A stretch of DNA of 64,000 nucleotides from Polaromonas sp. C04 (GCF_002002705.1 NZ_MUNS01000041.1:485545-549544); one strand, 5' to 3'. Shown: positions 25,378-34,735, counted from the first letter of the stretch. Made by a program: numbers and translations. Notes: generated from the letters alone by a model not told the origin.

Positions 25378-25983
25378 ATGCATAAACGTAACGCTATTAG
25401 ATTGATAGCCGGTAGTGCTTTGTTGGTGGGGGCTGCAGGCCTTATTTCTGCATGCTCGAAGGACAAGCCAGCGTTCAGGAACATCGACATCACGGGCGCC
25501 GACTATGCCAAAGACTTCTCGCTGACCGACCAGAACGGCCAGCTGCGCAGCCTGAAGGATTTCAGGGGCAAGGTGGTGATCCTGTTCTTCGGCTACACCC
25601 AGTGTCCCGACGTGTGCCCGACCACCATGGCCGAGCTGGCCGAAGTCAAGAAGGCGCTCGGCAAGGACGGCGACAAGCTGCAGGTGCTGTTCGTCACGGT
25701 CGATCCCGAGCGCGATACGCCGCAGGTGCTCAAGGGCTACATGACCAACTTCGACCCGAGCTTTCTGGCGCTGCGTCCCACGCCCGACAAGCTCGCCGAG
25801 GTCGCGAAGGACTACAAGGTGTATTACAAAAGGGTCGATGGCAAGACGCCCACCAGCTACACCATGGACCATTCGGCAGGCAGCTACGTGTACGACCCGC
25901 AGGGCAACCTGCGGTTGTACTACCGCTACGGCAGCGGCACGCAGGCGCTGGTGTCGGACATCGAGTTGTTGCTCAGGGCCTGA
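25378..25983 (+). CDS. SCO1/SenC family copper chaperone lipoprotein
   Basis: 201 residues. A lipoprotein signal ends in the lipobox LISAC (Cys26). The copper motif C-P-D-V-C is at residues 76-80, followed by PTTM, and the third ligand His is near residue 165 in YTMDHSAGSY. SCO proteins metallate the CuA centre of subunit II, fitting the fused CuA/cytochrome c subunit at 16760. It begins 6 bases after ctaB. Its signal peptide codons RNAIRLIAGS come from a core repeat at 25393-25409. Confidence 0.92.
   Translation: MHKRNAIRLIAGSALLVGAAGLISACSKDKPAFRNIDITGADYAKDFSLTDQNGQLRSLKDFRGKVVILFFGYTQCPDVCPTTMAELAEVKKALGKDGDKLQVLFVTVDPERDTPQVLKGYMTNFDPSFLALRPTPDKLAEVAKDYKVYYKRVDGKTPTSYTMDHSAGSYVYDPQGNLRLYYRYGSGTQALVSDIELLLRA
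25393..25409 (+). repeat. 17-nt palindromic core repeat in the SCO signal peptide
   Basis: GCTATTAGATTGATAGC, a perfect GCTAY-N7-RTAGC palindrome. It encodes AIRLIA at the start of the hydrophobic signal segment. Confidence 0.7.
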
Positions 25984-26027
25984 TCCCGAATTGCTTAAAA
26001 TTGCGGCAACCCCAAGGATTTCAAACC

Positions 26028-26255
26028 ATGCAAGTTAACAAAGAACTCGACACCCGCGGCCTGAACTGTCCGCTGCCCATCCTGAAGGCCAAAAAGGCGC
26101 TGACCGATATGCTCAGCGGCCAGCTGCTCAAGGTGGTGGCGACCGATGCGGGCTCGGTGCGGGACTTTCAGGCCTTTGCCAAGCAGACCGGCAACGAGCT
26201 GGTCGAGCAGCAGACCGTGGGCGCCGACTTCATTCACATCCTGCGCCGGCGCTGA
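26028..26255 (+). CDS. TusA-like sulfurtransferase
   Basis: 75 residues. ELDTRGLNCPLPILKAKKAL contains the C-P-x-P motif with the persulfide cysteine at residue 14, and the rest has the two-layer TusA fold pattern ending HILRR. TusA-like proteins carry sulfur for tRNA thiolation or molybdenum cofactor and sulfur metabolism; which applies here cannot be read from the context. Its stop codon abuts the stop of the convergent galU with no base between. Confidence 0.88.
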   Translation: MQVNKELDTRGLNCPLPILKAKKALTDMLSGQLLKVVATDAGSVRDFQAFAKQTGNELVEQQTVGADFIHILRRR

Positions 26256-27161
26256 TCAAATCTGGAGGCCCTGCAGATAGCTGCGGAAGTCCTCGCCCAC
26301 CTCGGGGTGCTCGAGTGCAAGCTCCACGGTGGCCTGCAGAAACCCCTGCTTGCTGCCGCAGTCGTAGCGCTTGCCCTCGTATTGCAGCGCGTACACCGCC
26401 TCGGATTGCATCAGGCGCGCGATACCGTCGGTGAGCTGGATTTCCCCGCCGACACCGCGTGGCTGGTTGCGTATCTGCTCGAAAACGCCGGGCGTGAGAA
26501 TGTAGCGCCCGGCCACACCCATGCGTGACGGCGCGGTCTCGGGGCTGGGTTTCTCCACCATGCTGCTGACCTTCAGCACGCGCTCGTTGTGGAGCCCGGC
26601 GACCGGGTCACCCGCCACGATGCCGTAGCGGCGCACCTGATCCAGCGGCACTTCCTGCACCGCGAGCAGCGAGCCACCGAGACGCCCGAAGGCGTCCACC
26701 ATCTGGGTCAGCACGGGCGGCCCGCCCGCGGGCCCGACCATCAGGTCGTCTGCCAGCAGCACCGCAAACGGCTCGTTGCCGACCAGGTGTTCGGCGCACA
26801 GCACCGCATGCCCCAGTCCGAGCGAACGCGGCTGGCGCACATAGGAAAGGTGCATATCTTCAGGCTGCAGGGAGCGCACCAGGGCCAGCAGCTCGTCCTT
26901 GTGGCTGGCCTCCAGCTCGCTTTCCAATTCGTACGCGGTGTCGAAATGGTCCTCGATGGCGCGCTTGTTGCGTCCCGTCACGAAGATCATGTGGCGAATG
27001 CCTGCGGCATAGGCTTCTTCCACGGCATACTGGATCAGCGGCTTGTCCACCACCGGCATCATTTCCTTGGGCTGGGCCTTGGTGGCTGGCAGAAACCGCG
27101 TTCCCAGACCGGCAACAGGGAAGACGGCTTTCCTGATGGGCGTGATTTTTTGCATCGACAT
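26256..27161 (-). CDS. galU: UTP-glucose-1-phosphate uridylyltransferase
   Basis: 301 residues. The nucleotidyltransferase signature is [20 protein letters not shown] with [19 protein letters not shown] following, then [14 protein letters not shown] and the late VEKP motif. It makes UDP-glucose for exopolysaccharide, lipopolysaccharide and trehalose synthesis. It is divergent from the dehydrogenase gene and convergent, stop to stop, with tusA. Confidence 0.94.
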   Translation of the reverse strand: MSMQKITPIRKAVFPVAGLGTRFLPATKAQPKEMMPVVDKPLIQYAVEEAYAAGIRHMIFVTGRNKRAIEDHFDTAYELESELEASHKDELLALVRSLQPEDMHLSYVRQPRSLGLGHAVLCAEHLVGNEPFAVLLADDLMVGPAGGPPVLTQMVDAFGRLGGSLLAVQEVPLDQVRRYGIVAGDPVAGLHNERVLKVSSMVEKPSPETAPSRMGVAGRYILTPGVFEQIRNQPRGVGGEIQLTDGIARLMQSEAVYALQYEGKRYDCGSKQGFLQATVELALEHPEVGEDFRSYLQGLQI

Positions 27162-27265
27162 GAAAACCGTTCGTAGTTAAAGTATTGAAGCACGGCGAAT
27201 GCCGTACCCCATGTGCAGCGCCTGGCGCGGCGTCAAAAAATGCGAATGAGACAAAGGCAGGCTCG

Positions 27266-28231
27266 TTGGACATCTTACTTCTAGAGACGTTGATACCGCA
27301 GGCCAGGCAATGGCTCGAGACGCGCCACACTGTGAGCTACCAGCCGCAACTCGCCGACGACCCGAGCGCGCTGCGCCGCGCCGTGTACAAGACGCAGGCC
27401 CTGCTGGTGACGCCCAAGGTCGCCGTCACCCGCGAGTTGCTGGGCTTCGCGCCCCGCCTCAAGGTCATTGCCTGCCTGTTCGATGGCACCGACAACATGG
27501 ATCTGGAGGCTTGCCACGAGCGCGGCATCCGCGTGATCCAGCCCGCCAGCGCCCCTGTGCGGGCCCATGCCGAATACCTTCTCGGCGGCCTTTTGATGCT
27601 GCTGCGCCGCGGCTTCGGCGTCTCGCTGGGCGGCAGTCGCCGTCCCGACATTCGCCTGGGCCGCGAGCTGGGCGACAGCGTGATCGGTATCCTGGGCCTC
27701 ACACCGGCCGCCCACACCCTGGCGCACATGCTGGCGCCGCTGGGCGCCAAACTGATCGGTTACGAGCCGGCGCTGCATCACAGCGCCGCCATCTGGGAGC
27801 GCCTGCACATCCAGCCGGTCGGGCTGGCGGAGCTGATGGCGCAGGCCGATGCGGTCTCGCTGCAAATGCTGTATGCCTCGCGCTATGCCGGCTTCATCAA
27901 TGACGCCGCGCTGATGCACTGCAAGCCCGGACAGGCCTGGGTCAGCATCAGCCGCTCGGCGCTGTTCGAGCCGCAGGCGCTGGCCAGTGCTTTGAGGGAC
28001 GGGCGCATCGATGCCTGCCTGCTCGATGGCGTCGATTACCGTCTTGTGGCGCAGGGCGCGCCGCTGCACGGCCTGAACAACCTGATCGTCACGCCCTGCG
28101 TGGCCGCGCACACGCGCGAGTCGCGGCTGCGCGCCAACTGGTATCTGGTGGACCGCATCCATGAAGCGGCGCCCGCCGCCGCCGGCATGGCGCCGGCCGG
28201 GCCTGCCAGCGCGCGCGTGGCGGCGCGTTAG
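27266..28231 (+). CDS. D-isomer-specific 2-hydroxyacid dehydrogenase family protein
   Basis: 321 residues from a TTG at 27266 (LDILLLETLIPQARQWL); an alternative in-frame TTG lies at 27185, and no ATG is usable. The NAD-binding domain has IGILGLTPAAHTLAHML, a G-x-G-x-x-x-x pattern with the third glycine replaced, and CLLDGVDYRL. The usual active-site arginine segment (VSISRSALFEPQAL) is present, and TPCVAAHTRESRLR carries the histidine. The altered glycine motif and unusual start make the substrate and even activity uncertain. Confidence 0.72.
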   Translation: MDILLLETLIPQARQWLETRHTVSYQPQLADDPSALRRAVYKTQALLVTPKVAVTRELLGFAPRLKVIACLFDGTDNMDLEACHERGIRVIQPASAPVRAHAEYLLGGLLMLLRRGFGVSLGGSRRPDIRLGRELGDSVIGILGLTPAAHTLAHMLAPLGAKLIGYEPALHHSAAIWERLHIQPVGLAELMAQADAVSLQMLYASRYAGFINDAALMHCKPGQAWVSISRSALFEPQALASALRDGRIDACLLDGVDYRLVAQGAPLHGLNNLIVTPCVAAHTRESRLRANWYLVDRIHEAAPAAAGMAPAGPASARVAAR

Positions 28232-28259
28232 CCCGCCAGCCGTACCGGCGCCGTGTGGG

Positions 28260-31241
28260 TCAGCCCAGGCGCGCGAGCTGCTCCTGCACCTTGATCAGCG
28301 TCGCCGTGAAATCCGCCAGGCGTTTGCGCTCCTGATCGATCACGGCGGGTGGTGCCTTGGCGACAAAGGCCTCGTTGCCCAGCTTGCCCTGGGTCTTGGC
28401 GATCTCGCCTTCGAGACGCGCGGCTTCCTTGCCCAGACGGGCTTTCTCGGCGGCGACGTCGATCTCCATGTGCAGGCAGATGCGCGTCTCGCCGACCACC
28501 GCCACCGGTGCGGCCTGGGCGGCGCCGGCCCACGCGGCCTCATCGTCGAACACTTTCACTTCGCTGAGCTTGGCCAGCGCGCGCAGCACCGGCGCCGCCT
28601 GCTGCATGAAGGCGGTCTCATCGGCGTTGTGCGCCAGCGCGAAGAGCGGTAGGCGGGTTGCGGGCGACACCTTCATTTCGCCGCGCAAATTGCGGCAGGC
28701 ATCGACCAGCGACTTGAGTTTGGCGACGTGCGCGATCGCGGCTTCGTCGATCTTGGCCGGCTGGCTGACCGGGTAGGGCGCAATGCTGACCGACTCCCCG
28801 CCAATGCCGGCCACCGGTGCAACTTTTTGCCAGAGCTCTTCCGAGATGAACGGAATGAGCGGGTGCGCCAGCCGCAGGATCGCCTCGAGCGTGCGGATCA
28901 GCGTGCGGCGCGTCGCGCGCTGCTGGGCAGCGTCACCGGTCTGGATTTGCACTTTGGCGATCTCCAGGTACCAGTCGCAAAACTCGTCCCAGACAAACTG
29001 GTAGAGGGCGCCGGCCACGTTGTCGAGACGGTAGTCTTCGAAGCCCCGGGCCACCTCGGCCTCGACCTTTTGCAGCAGCGAGCTGATCCAGCGGTCCGCG
29101 GGGCTGAAGCGCAGGTAGCCGTGAAAGGGCTGGCCCGGTGCACATTGCGCCTTGGTGTGTTCTTCGAGGCCACAGTCCTGACCCTCGCAGTTCATCAGCA
29201 CGAAACGCGTCGCGTTCCAGAGCTTGTTGCAGAAGTTGCGGTAGCCCTCGCAGCGCCTGGCGTCGAAGTTGATGCTGCGCCCCAGGGTGGCGAGCGCGGC
29301 GAAGGTGAAGCGCAGCGCGTCGGCGCCAAAGGCCGGGATGCCGTCGGGAAATTCCTTCTCGGTGTTCTTGCGCACCTGCGGCGCCGTCTCGGGCTTGCGC
29401 AGGCCGACCGTGCGCTTGTCGAGCAGGGGGCCAAGCGCAATGCCGTCGATCAGGTCCACCGGATCGAGCACATTGCCCTCCGACTTGCTCATCTTCTGGC
29501 CGTGCGAGTCGCGCACCAGGCCGTGGATGTAGACGTGCTTGAATGGCACGCGGCCCGTGAAGTGGGTCGTCATCATGATCATGCGCGCGACCCAGAAGAA
29601 GATGATGTCGTAGCCGGTGACCAGCACGGAGGAGGGCAGGTACAGGTTGTAGTCGTCGGTGGGCGCATCGCCCTGGTTCGGCCAGCCCATGGTGGAAAAC
29701 GGCACCAGCGCCGACGAGTACCAGGTGTCGAGCACATCTTCGTCGCGCGTGAGCTTTTTGCCGGGCGCCTGGGCCTGCGCCTCGGCCTCGTTGCGCGCCA
29801 CATAGACTTGGCCAGCTTCGTCGTACCAGGCCGGAATCTGGTGGCCCCACCAGAGCTGGCGGCTGATGCACCAGTCCTGGATGTTGTTCATCCACTGGTT
29901 GTAGGTGTTGACCCATTGCTCGGGTACGAAGCGCACCGCGCCGCTGTCCACCGCGTCGATGGCTTTTTGCGCGATGCTCCGCGTGTCGCTGACCTGTTCT
30001 CCGGCGCCGGGCCGCCCCAAGCCGGGGATGGCCCCCTCGGGGGGCAGCGAACCACGCGAAGCGGGGAGCGTGGGGGCTCTGTTCATGGCCACGAACCACT
30101 GGTCGGTTAGCATGGGCTCGATCACCTGGCCGGTGCGGGCGCAGCGCGGCACCATGAGCTTGTGCTTCCTGACCTCCACCAGCGCCCCGATGGCTTCGAG
30201 ATCGGCGACCACCTGCTTGCGCGCCACGAATCGGTCGAGTCCGCGGTATTTCTGCGGCGCGTTGTCGTTGATGGCGGCGTCCAGCGTGAGCACGCCGATG
30301 ATCGGCAGTCCATGGCGCTGGCCCACGGCATAGTCGTTCACGTCATGGGCCGGGGTCACCTTGACCACGCCCGTGCCGAAGGCCCTGTCCACGTAGTCGT
30401 CGGCAATCACGGGAATCTTGCGGTCGCACAGGGGCAGCATCACTTCCTTGCCGATCAGGTGCCGGTAGCGCTCGTCCTCTGGATGCACCATCACGGCGAC
30501 GTCGCCGAGCATGGTTTCGGGGCGCGTGGTGGCAACCGTGAGGGCGCCCGAGCCATCCGCCAACGGGTAGGCGATGTGCCACAGAAAACCGTCTTCCTCC
30601 TCGCTCTCGACTTCGAGATCGCTGACCGCGGTTTTCAGCACCGGGTCCCAGTTCACCAGGCGCTTGCCGCGGTAGATCAGGCCCTGTTCATACAGCCGCA
30701 CGAAGGTTTCGGTCACCACACCGGACAGCTTGGGGTCCATGGTGAAGTACTCGCGGCTCCAGTCCACGCTGTCGCCCATGCGGCGCATCTGCGTGGTGAT
30801 GGTGTTGCCGCTTTGCTCCTTCCACTCCCAGACCTTGCTCACGAAGTTCTTGCGCGCCACATCGGGCGTGGGGCCCATGTCATGGCGGCTGATGCCCTGT
30901 TCCTGCAACTGGCGCTCCACCACGATTTGCGTGGCGATGCCGGCATGGTCGGTGCCCGGCACCCAGACCGTGTTGGCGCCCTTCATGCGGTGGTAGCGCG
31001 TCAGGCTGTCCATGATGGTCTGGTTGAACGCGTGGCCCATGTGCAGCGTGCCCGTCACGTTGGGCGGCGGCAGCTGGATCGCGAACGACGCTTCGCCGGC
31101 CTTCGGCGCCTTCGTGCCGCGGTAGCCGGCGACCGCATAGCCGCGGCGCTCCCACTCGGGGCCCCAGTGGGCTTCCAGGGCGGCGGGCTCGAAAGACTTG
31201 GAAAGGCTGTTGAGGCCGGGTTGTTGCAGCGTGTCGGTCAT
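28260..31241 (-). CDS. valS: Valyl-tRNA synthetase with an in-frame repeat insertion
   Basis: 993 residues from the ATG at 31239-31241; an in-frame ATG ten codons upstream is less likely. Class I motifs: [15 protein letters not shown] (HIGH box) and [10 protein letters not shown] (KMSKS). Editing domain and C-terminal coiled coil ([20 protein letters not shown]) are present. Between [11 protein letters not shown] and [20 protein letters not shown] it carries roughly 25 extra residues rich in proline and glycine, coded by a GC-rich repeat (30009-30078) that also occurs between genes. The insertion keeps frame. Confidence 0.95.
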   Translation of the reverse strand: MTDTLQQPGLNSLSKSFEPAALEAHWGPEWERRGYAVAGYRGTKAPKAGEASFAIQLPPPNVTGTLHMGHAFNQTIMDSLTRYHRMKGANTVWVPGTDHAGIATQIVVERQLQEQGISRHDMGPTPDVARKNFVSKVWEWKEQSGNTITTQMRRMGDSVDWSREYFTMDPKLSGVVTETFVRLYEQGLIYRGKRLVNWDPVLKTAVSDLEVESEEEDGFLWHIAYPLADGSGALTVATTRPETMLGDVAVMVHPEDERYRHLIGKEVMLPLCDRKIPVIADDYVDRAFGTGVVKVTPAHDVNDYAVGQRHGLPIIGVLTLDAAINDNAPQKYRGLDRFVARKQVVADLEAIGALVEVRKHKLMVPRCARTGQVIEPMLTDQWFVAMNRAPTLPASRGSLPPEGAIPGLGRPGAGEQVSDTRSIAQKAIDAVDSGAVRFVPEQWVNTYNQWMNNIQDWCISRQLWWGHQIPAWYDEAGQVYVARNEAEAQAQAPGKKLTRDEDVLDTWYSSALVPFSTMGWPNQGDAPTDDYNLYLPSSVLVTGYDIIFFWVARMIMMTTHFTGRVPFKHVYIHGLVRDSHGQKMSKSEGNVLDPVDLIDGIALGPLLDKRTVGLRKPETAPQVRKNTEKEFPDGIPAFGADALRFTFAALATLGRSINFDARRCEGYRNFCNKLWNATRFVLMNCEGQDCGLEEHTKAQCAPGQPFHGYLRFSPADRWISSLLQKVEAEVARGFEDYRLDNVAGALYQFVWDEFCDWYLEIAKVQIQTGDAAQQRATRRTLIRTLEAILRLAHPLIPFISEELWQKVAPVAGIGGESVSIAPYPVSQPAKIDEAAIAHVAKLKSLVDACRNLRGEMKVSPATRLPLFALAHNADETAFMQQAAPVLRALAKLSEVKVFDDEAAWAGAAQAAPVAVVGETRICLHMEIDVAAEKARLGKEAARLEGEIAKTQGKLGNEAFVAKAPPAVIDQERKRLADFTATLIKVQEQLARLG
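30009..30078 (-). repeat. GC-rich interspersed repeat inside valS
   Basis: Plus-strand GGCCGCCCCAAGCC, then GGCCCCCTCGGGGGGC and ACCACGCGAAGCGGGGAGCG followed by TGGGGGCT. The same order of blocks occurs between genes at 53697-53763 and, split, at 14196-14358. Translated on the minus strand as [20 protein letters not shown] followed by GRPG. Confidence 0.8.
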
Positions 31242-31262
31242 GTGGGGCTTCAGGGAAACGGA

Positions 31263-31287
31263 AAACGGCACCCGTGAGGTGCCGTTT
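31263..31287 (-). terminator. Terminator after the DUF2783 gene
   Basis: A perfect 10-bp stem AAACGGCACC / GGTGCCGTTT with a 5-base loop, reading into TTTTC on the minus strand. It ends the VOC-monooxygenase-DUF2783 operon before valS. Confidence 0.8.
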
Positions 31288-31314
31288 GCGAGCTGGTTGC
31301 GGGATGGCCCGATT

Positions 31315-31503
31315 TTACTTCGGGGTCGCCCTGGCCGCCGCGATGCACTCCGCCAGCACGCGGTCGTCGCCCACCTGGTTGGCCAGCAGCAGGATCAGCC
31401 GGGCGTTGAGCAGCTGCGAGTCCTCCGGGCTCAGGCCCGTGTGGGCGTCGAGCAGCTGCTCGTAGAAGGTGTCGGCGTCGTGGAAATTAAGGGTGGTTTT
31501 CAT
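31315..31503 (-). CDS. DUF2783 small protein
   Basis: 62 residues from the ATG at 31501-31503: [20 protein letters not shown], then [20 protein letters not shown] and [20 protein letters not shown]. It is acidic and helical with no membrane segment. DUF2783 genes commonly sit directly next to FAD aromatic monooxygenases of the MhpA type, as here (19 bases downstream of 31523-33286). It may be a small partner of that enzyme, although no function is known. A longer open frame upstream is only a shadow of the monooxygenase. Confidence 0.85.
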   Translation of the reverse strand: MKTTLNFHDADTFYEQLLDAHTGLSPEDSQLLNARLILLLANQVGDDRVLAECIAAARATPK

Positions 31504-31522
31504 GGTGTTGTCTTCGCGTCCA

Positions 31523-33286
31523 TTACTGGTGGCCGAGGCATTTCTCAATCGCGTGGACCAACTGGTCGTCCACGGCCTCGCCGGTGGCGGCCAGGTAGCC
31601 GTCGGGGCGCACCAGCGCCCAGGCGTGGCCAAACACGTGGCAGGCGCCCTGCAGGTGGCCTTTCGGGTCGCGCACGTGCTCAAATGCCTGCGGCTGGCCG
31701 TCGGTGCCCACCACCTGCACGCTGCGCACCGGCCTGCCGTTCGTGAGCTGACGCAGGCGCTGGCTCGCGGCGGCAGAAACATCACCGAACACCAGCACCA
31801 GCAAATGGCCCTGGGCCCAGGTCAGCAGGTCGTTCACCACGCCCTGCGAGCCGGGCCGGGTGCCATTGCTCCCGGCTTCGCCATCGGCCCAGCTGAACGC
31901 CACGTTCTGCACCGACAGGCCGCCCGTGGGCCCGCAAATGGGTGAGCGCGTGTAGCTGTTGGCCACCGCCATGCGGCCGGTGTTGATCAGGCTGCGCGCA
32001 AACGCATACTGCTTGGCCAGGCTGATGGCGGCGCTGCGAAACAGCCGCTCCACGCCATCGGCCGGGCGCAAAAAGCGTGCCGTGCGGTTCGTGACCAGCA
32101 CGTTCTGCCGGGCCGCCTCGTGGCGCTCGTCGTGGTAGCTGTCCAGGAGCGCGGGCCTGGCCTGGCCGCGCAGCACGGCGGCCAGCTTCCAGGCCAGGTT
32201 GTCGGCATCGGCCACGCCGGTGTTGCCGCCGCGCGCGCCGAACGGGCTGACGACCTTGGCGGTGTCGCCCATGAAAAACACGCGTCCCATGCGCAGGCGG
32301 TCGACGCACTGGCTGCGGTAGGCGTAGGGGCCGACCCAGACGATGTCTACGCCCACGTCGGGGCCGAACTGGCGCGCCAGGCGCTCGCGCACCACGTCTT
32401 CGCGGCTGACATAGTTTGGGTCGGCGTTTGGCGCCATCTGGTAGTCGATGCGCCACACGTCGTCGGCCATCAGGTGCTGCCAGACCGCGCGGTTCTCGTT
32501 GAACGGCGCCTCGATCCAGGTGTGGCGCTCCACCGGCGGGTGCTTGGTGAAGCGCACGTCGGCAATGCACCAGCGGTCGTCGCCGCGTTTGGTCTGCAAC
32601 GTGGCGGCGCACCACTGGTGGAACGGCGTGCTGCAGCCCGTGGCGTCGATCACGTGATTGGCTTCGATCTGGTAGCTGCCAGCCGGGGTTTCCACGGTGA
32701 GCGTGGCGAATTCGTCGTTCTGCTTGAAGGCCGTGACGCGGTTCTTCCAGCGGAGGTCCACGTGGCCCAACTCGTAAATCCGCTCGACCAGAAAGCCTTC
32801 GATGTAGAACTGCTGGATGTTGATGAACGGCGGCTGCGTCGAGAGGTTGAAGTTGCTCTGCTCGCGCAGGTCGAACGAATACACCTCATCGTGGCCCGCG
32901 AAGGTGCGGCCCACGCTCCACTGCACGCCCTTTTTGGCGATGCGCTCGTAAATGCCCAGCCGGTGGAAAATTTCCAGCGACTTTTGCGTGTAGCAGATGC
33001 CGCGCGAGGATGCGCCCTTCACGCCCACGGTGTTGTCCTCGTCCAGCAGCACGGCGTCGACGCCCAGGCGCGCCAGCGAACAGGCCAGCGTCAGGCCGGT
33101 GATGCCGCCGCCCACGATGACCACCGGATGGCGCACCACGGCGCCGCTCTGGAGCTCGGGCGGCACCACAAACGGGTATTCGGGCAACGCGTAGCCGGCG
33201 CCGCCAGTGAATTCGTAGCCGGGCGGCGGGGCGATCTCGCGCCAGGCGGGGTGGGTCGGGGTGTTTGTCTCTGGCATGGCATGCAA
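31523..33286 (-). CDS. FAD-dependent aromatic monooxygenase, MhpA-like
   Basis: 587 residues, class A flavoprotein hydroxylase. The dinucleotide motif VIVGGGITGLTLA is at about 57-69 and the second FAD motif RVFFMGDTAKVVSPFGARGG near 333-352. The C-terminal thioredoxin-like domain ends LVRPDGYLAATGEAV. Relatives hydroxylate phenolic acids (for example 3-(3-hydroxyphenyl)propionate) with NAD(P)H and oxygen. The VOC gene upstream could encode a ring-cleavage or isomerase step. The start is ambiguous between ATGs at 33286 and 33277; neither has a clear ribosome site. Confidence 0.85.
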   Translation of the reverse strand: MHAMPETNTPTHPAWREIAPPPGYEFTGGAGYALPEYPFVVPPELQSGAVVRHPVVIVGGGITGLTLACSLARLGVDAVLLDEDNTVGVKGASSRGICYTQKSLEIFHRLGIYERIAKKGVQWSVGRTFAGHDEVYSFDLREQSNFNLSTQPPFINIQQFYIEGFLVERIYELGHVDLRWKNRVTAFKQNDEFATLTVETPAGSYQIEANHVIDATGCSTPFHQWCAATLQTKRGDDRWCIADVRFTKHPPVERHTWIEAPFNENRAVWQHLMADDVWRIDYQMAPNADPNYVSREDVVRERLARQFGPDVGVDIVWVGPYAYRSQCVDRLRMGRVFFMGDTAKVVSPFGARGGNTGVADADNLAWKLAAVLRGQARPALLDSYHDERHEAARQNVLVTNRTARFLRPADGVERLFRSAAISLAKQYAFARSLINTGRMAVANSYTRSPICGPTGGLSVQNVAFSWADGEAGSNGTRPGSQGVVNDLLTWAQGHLLVLVFGDVSAAASQRLRQLTNGRPVRSVQVVGTDGQPQAFEHVRDPKGHLQGACHVFGHAWALVRPDGYLAATGEAVDDQLVHAIEKCLGHQ

Positions 33287-33316
33287 TGCTCAAATTTTTT
33301 GATTGTTAACCAAAAG

Positions 33317-33365
33317 CGGCCTTGGTCCATATGGGGTATACACAAGTCGCTATCAAAAGCATAGT
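33317..33365 (+). repeat. Full-length interspersed repeat between the VOC and monooxygenase genes
   Basis: Decayed tail CGGCCTTGGTCCATATGG followed by the core GCTATCAAAAGCATAGT (33349-33365). The element lies in the short gap, 5 bases from the VOC stop codon. Confidence 0.65.
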
Positions 33366-33370
33366 AAACA

Positions 33371-34000
33371 CTACTGCGGGGCGCTTTTCCTGGTGAACTC
33401 CGGACGGTCATTTTGCTGCGGTTTGAGCGCTGACGTGGTCTTGCCGGCGGCGCGCTCGCGGCGCCACTGCTCCTTGCGCGCCGTCCACTCGGCCAGCCGG
33501 GCGTGCGCGGTTTTGCTCTCCTGCAGCATCTGGAACTCGTCGGCCAGCTGCGCGCTGAGCTCCAGCCGCACGCCGTTGGGGTCGAAAAAATAAATGCTGT
33601 GGAAGATGTGGTGGTCGGTGATGCCCAGCACTTCCACGCCGTGGGCCTCGAGCCGGGTCTTCATGTCCTTGAGTGTCTGCACCGAGTCCACCCGAAACGA
33701 AATGTGGTTGACCCACGCCGGATTGTTGGGTGAGGGCAGCGCCGCCTCGTCGTTGCCCAGATCGAAGAAGGCGATGAACGAGCCGTCCTGCAGGCGGAAG
33801 AAAAAGTGCGTGTACGGGCAGTACTCGCCGGTGCTCGGCACCACATCGCTCTGGATGATGTGGTACAGCGGCAGCCCCAGGATGTCCTCATAGAAGTGCC
33901 GTGTTTCCTCGGCGTCCTTCGCGCGGTAGGCCACGTGGTGCAACTGGTGAATCGGCGCGGGGGCGGGCAGGTGGGCAAGGTCTTTCAGAACGGCAGCCAT
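33371..34000 (-). CDS. VOC family (glyoxalase/extradiol dioxygenase fold) protein
   Basis: 209 residues. Two beta-alpha-beta-beta-beta modules: HQLHHVAYRAKDAEETRHFY with a metal-type histidine, and WVNHISFRVDSVQTLKDMKT ending SIYFFDPNGVRLELSAQ with the usual glutamate. A basic C-terminal tail follows. It could be a ring-cleaving dioxygenase, an isomerase or a lyase. Placement as first gene of an operon with an aromatic monooxygenase argues for aromatic catabolism. The promoter region holds a pair of direct repeats (34024-34060). Confidence 0.82.
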   Translation of the reverse strand: MAAVLKDLAHLPAPAPIHQLHHVAYRAKDAEETRHFYEDILGLPLYHIIQSDVVPSTGEYCPYTHFFFRLQDGSFIAFFDLGNDEAALPSPNNPAWVNHISFRVDSVQTLKDMKTRLEAHGVEVLGITDHHIFHSIYFFDPNGVRLELSAQLADEFQMLQESKTAHARLAEWTARKEQWRRERAAGKTTSALKPQQNDRPEFTRKSAPQ

Positions 34001-34023
34001 GAGTGTCTCCGGGTCAAATGAAA

Positions 34024-34060
34024 TTTACTAATGCGTAATTCGTTTACTATACCGTAATTC
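34024..34060 (-). promoter_or_regulatory. Tandem direct-repeat operator upstream of the VOC-monooxygenase operon
   Basis: TTTACTA-N3-CGTAATTC occurs twice, at 34024-34041 and 34043-34060, with a 19-base period and only the three spacer bases differing. It begins 24 bases before the VOC start codon. Such an array fits cooperative regulator binding near the promoter. No regulator gene is adjacent. Confidence 0.6.
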
Positions 34061-34104
34061 ATCTTTTAAGCCAATGATGGCGCGCGTGGAGCGACTTTGG
34101 TATC

Positions 34105-34137
34105 GAGAATGGTTATCAACACTATCGATGCAATAGC
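34105..34137 (+). promoter_or_regulatory. Possible Fur-like site and palindrome upstream of rubrerythrin
   Basis: GAGAATGGTTATCAACACT (34105-34123) matches 13 of 19 positions of the classical Fur box. Overlapping it, ACTATCGATGCAATAGC (34121-34137) is palindromic; this could equally be a decayed core of the interspersed repeat. The site is about 130-160 bases before the rubrerythrin ATG. Weak evidence. Confidence 0.3.
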
Positions 34138-34267
34138 CAACTGCAATTCAAGGCATTGATTCAGACAATTAGACGTGCGCCTCTATCGGGGCTACCCTTC
34201 AGTGGTCTTTGACATGAATCGTTCAAAGCGACCGGGTCAATTTGTTCAACCTCTATAGGAGAAACCC

Positions 34268-34693
34268 ATGGCAGCACTCAAAGGCTCCAAGACGGAGCAA
34301 AACCTGAAGGACGCCTTCTCAGGCGAATCCCAGGCCAACCGCCGTTATCTGTATTTCGCCAACAAGGCCGACGTGGAAGGCCAGAACGACGTGGCGGCGC
34401 TGTTCCGCTCGACCGCGGAAGGTGAAACCGGTCATGCGCACGGCCACCTCGAGTTTCTCGAACATGGCTCCGGCGATCCGGCCACCGGCCTGCCGATCGG
34501 CCCGACCCGTGACAACCTCAAGTCGGCTGTGGCCGGCGAGACCCACGAGTACACCGACATGTACCCCGGCATGGCCAAGACCGCGCGCAGCGAAGGCTTC
34601 GACGAGATCGCCGACTGGTTCGAGACCCTGGCCAAGGCCGAGCGCTCGCACGCCAATCGCTACGTCAAGGCGCTGGGCGAGCTCGTGGACTGA
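34268..34693 (+). CDS. Rubrerythrin (ferritin-like domain only)
   Basis: 141 residues of a four-helix diiron domain: [20 protein letters not shown] with the first glutamate ligand, E-x-x-H in [12 protein letters not shown], then [16 protein letters not shown] and E-x-x-H again in [14 protein letters not shown]. The C-terminal rubredoxin domain of classical rubrerythrin is absent, so electrons must come from another protein. The Fe-S protein and DUF3501 genes downstream are likely partners. Family members reduce hydrogen peroxide. The ribosome site AGGAG is 8 bases before the ATG. Confidence 0.92.
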   Translation: MAALKGSKTEQNLKDAFSGESQANRRYLYFANKADVEGQNDVAALFRSTAEGETGHAHGHLEFLEHGSGDPATGLPIGPTRDNLKSAVAGETHEYTDMYPGMAKTARSEGFDEIADWFETLAKAERSHANRYVKALGELVD

Positions 34694-34709
34694 CCCCGAG
34701 TCTTGCGTG

Positions 34710-34735
34710 TTGGGCATTGCTTTGGCAGTGCCCAA
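34710..34735 (+). other. Intercistronic hairpin between rubrerythrin and the Fe-S protein gene
   Basis: TTGGGCATTGC / GCAGTGCCCAA form an 11-bp stem with one mismatch and a 4-base loop. No T run follows, so it is more likely an mRNA-stabilising or processing hairpin that sets relative levels of the two proteins than a terminator. Confidence 0.5.

Noticed and set aside
28728..31277. Plus-strand open frames of 460 and 371 codons opposite valS
   Set aside because: Shadow frames of valS; the sense strand has all class I synthetase motifs.
34121..34137. OxyR site (CTAT-N7-ATAG) upstream of rubrerythrin
   Set aside because: Only the central two tetranucleotides match; the outer ATAG and CTAT are missing, and the palindrome equally fits a decayed interspersed-repeat core.
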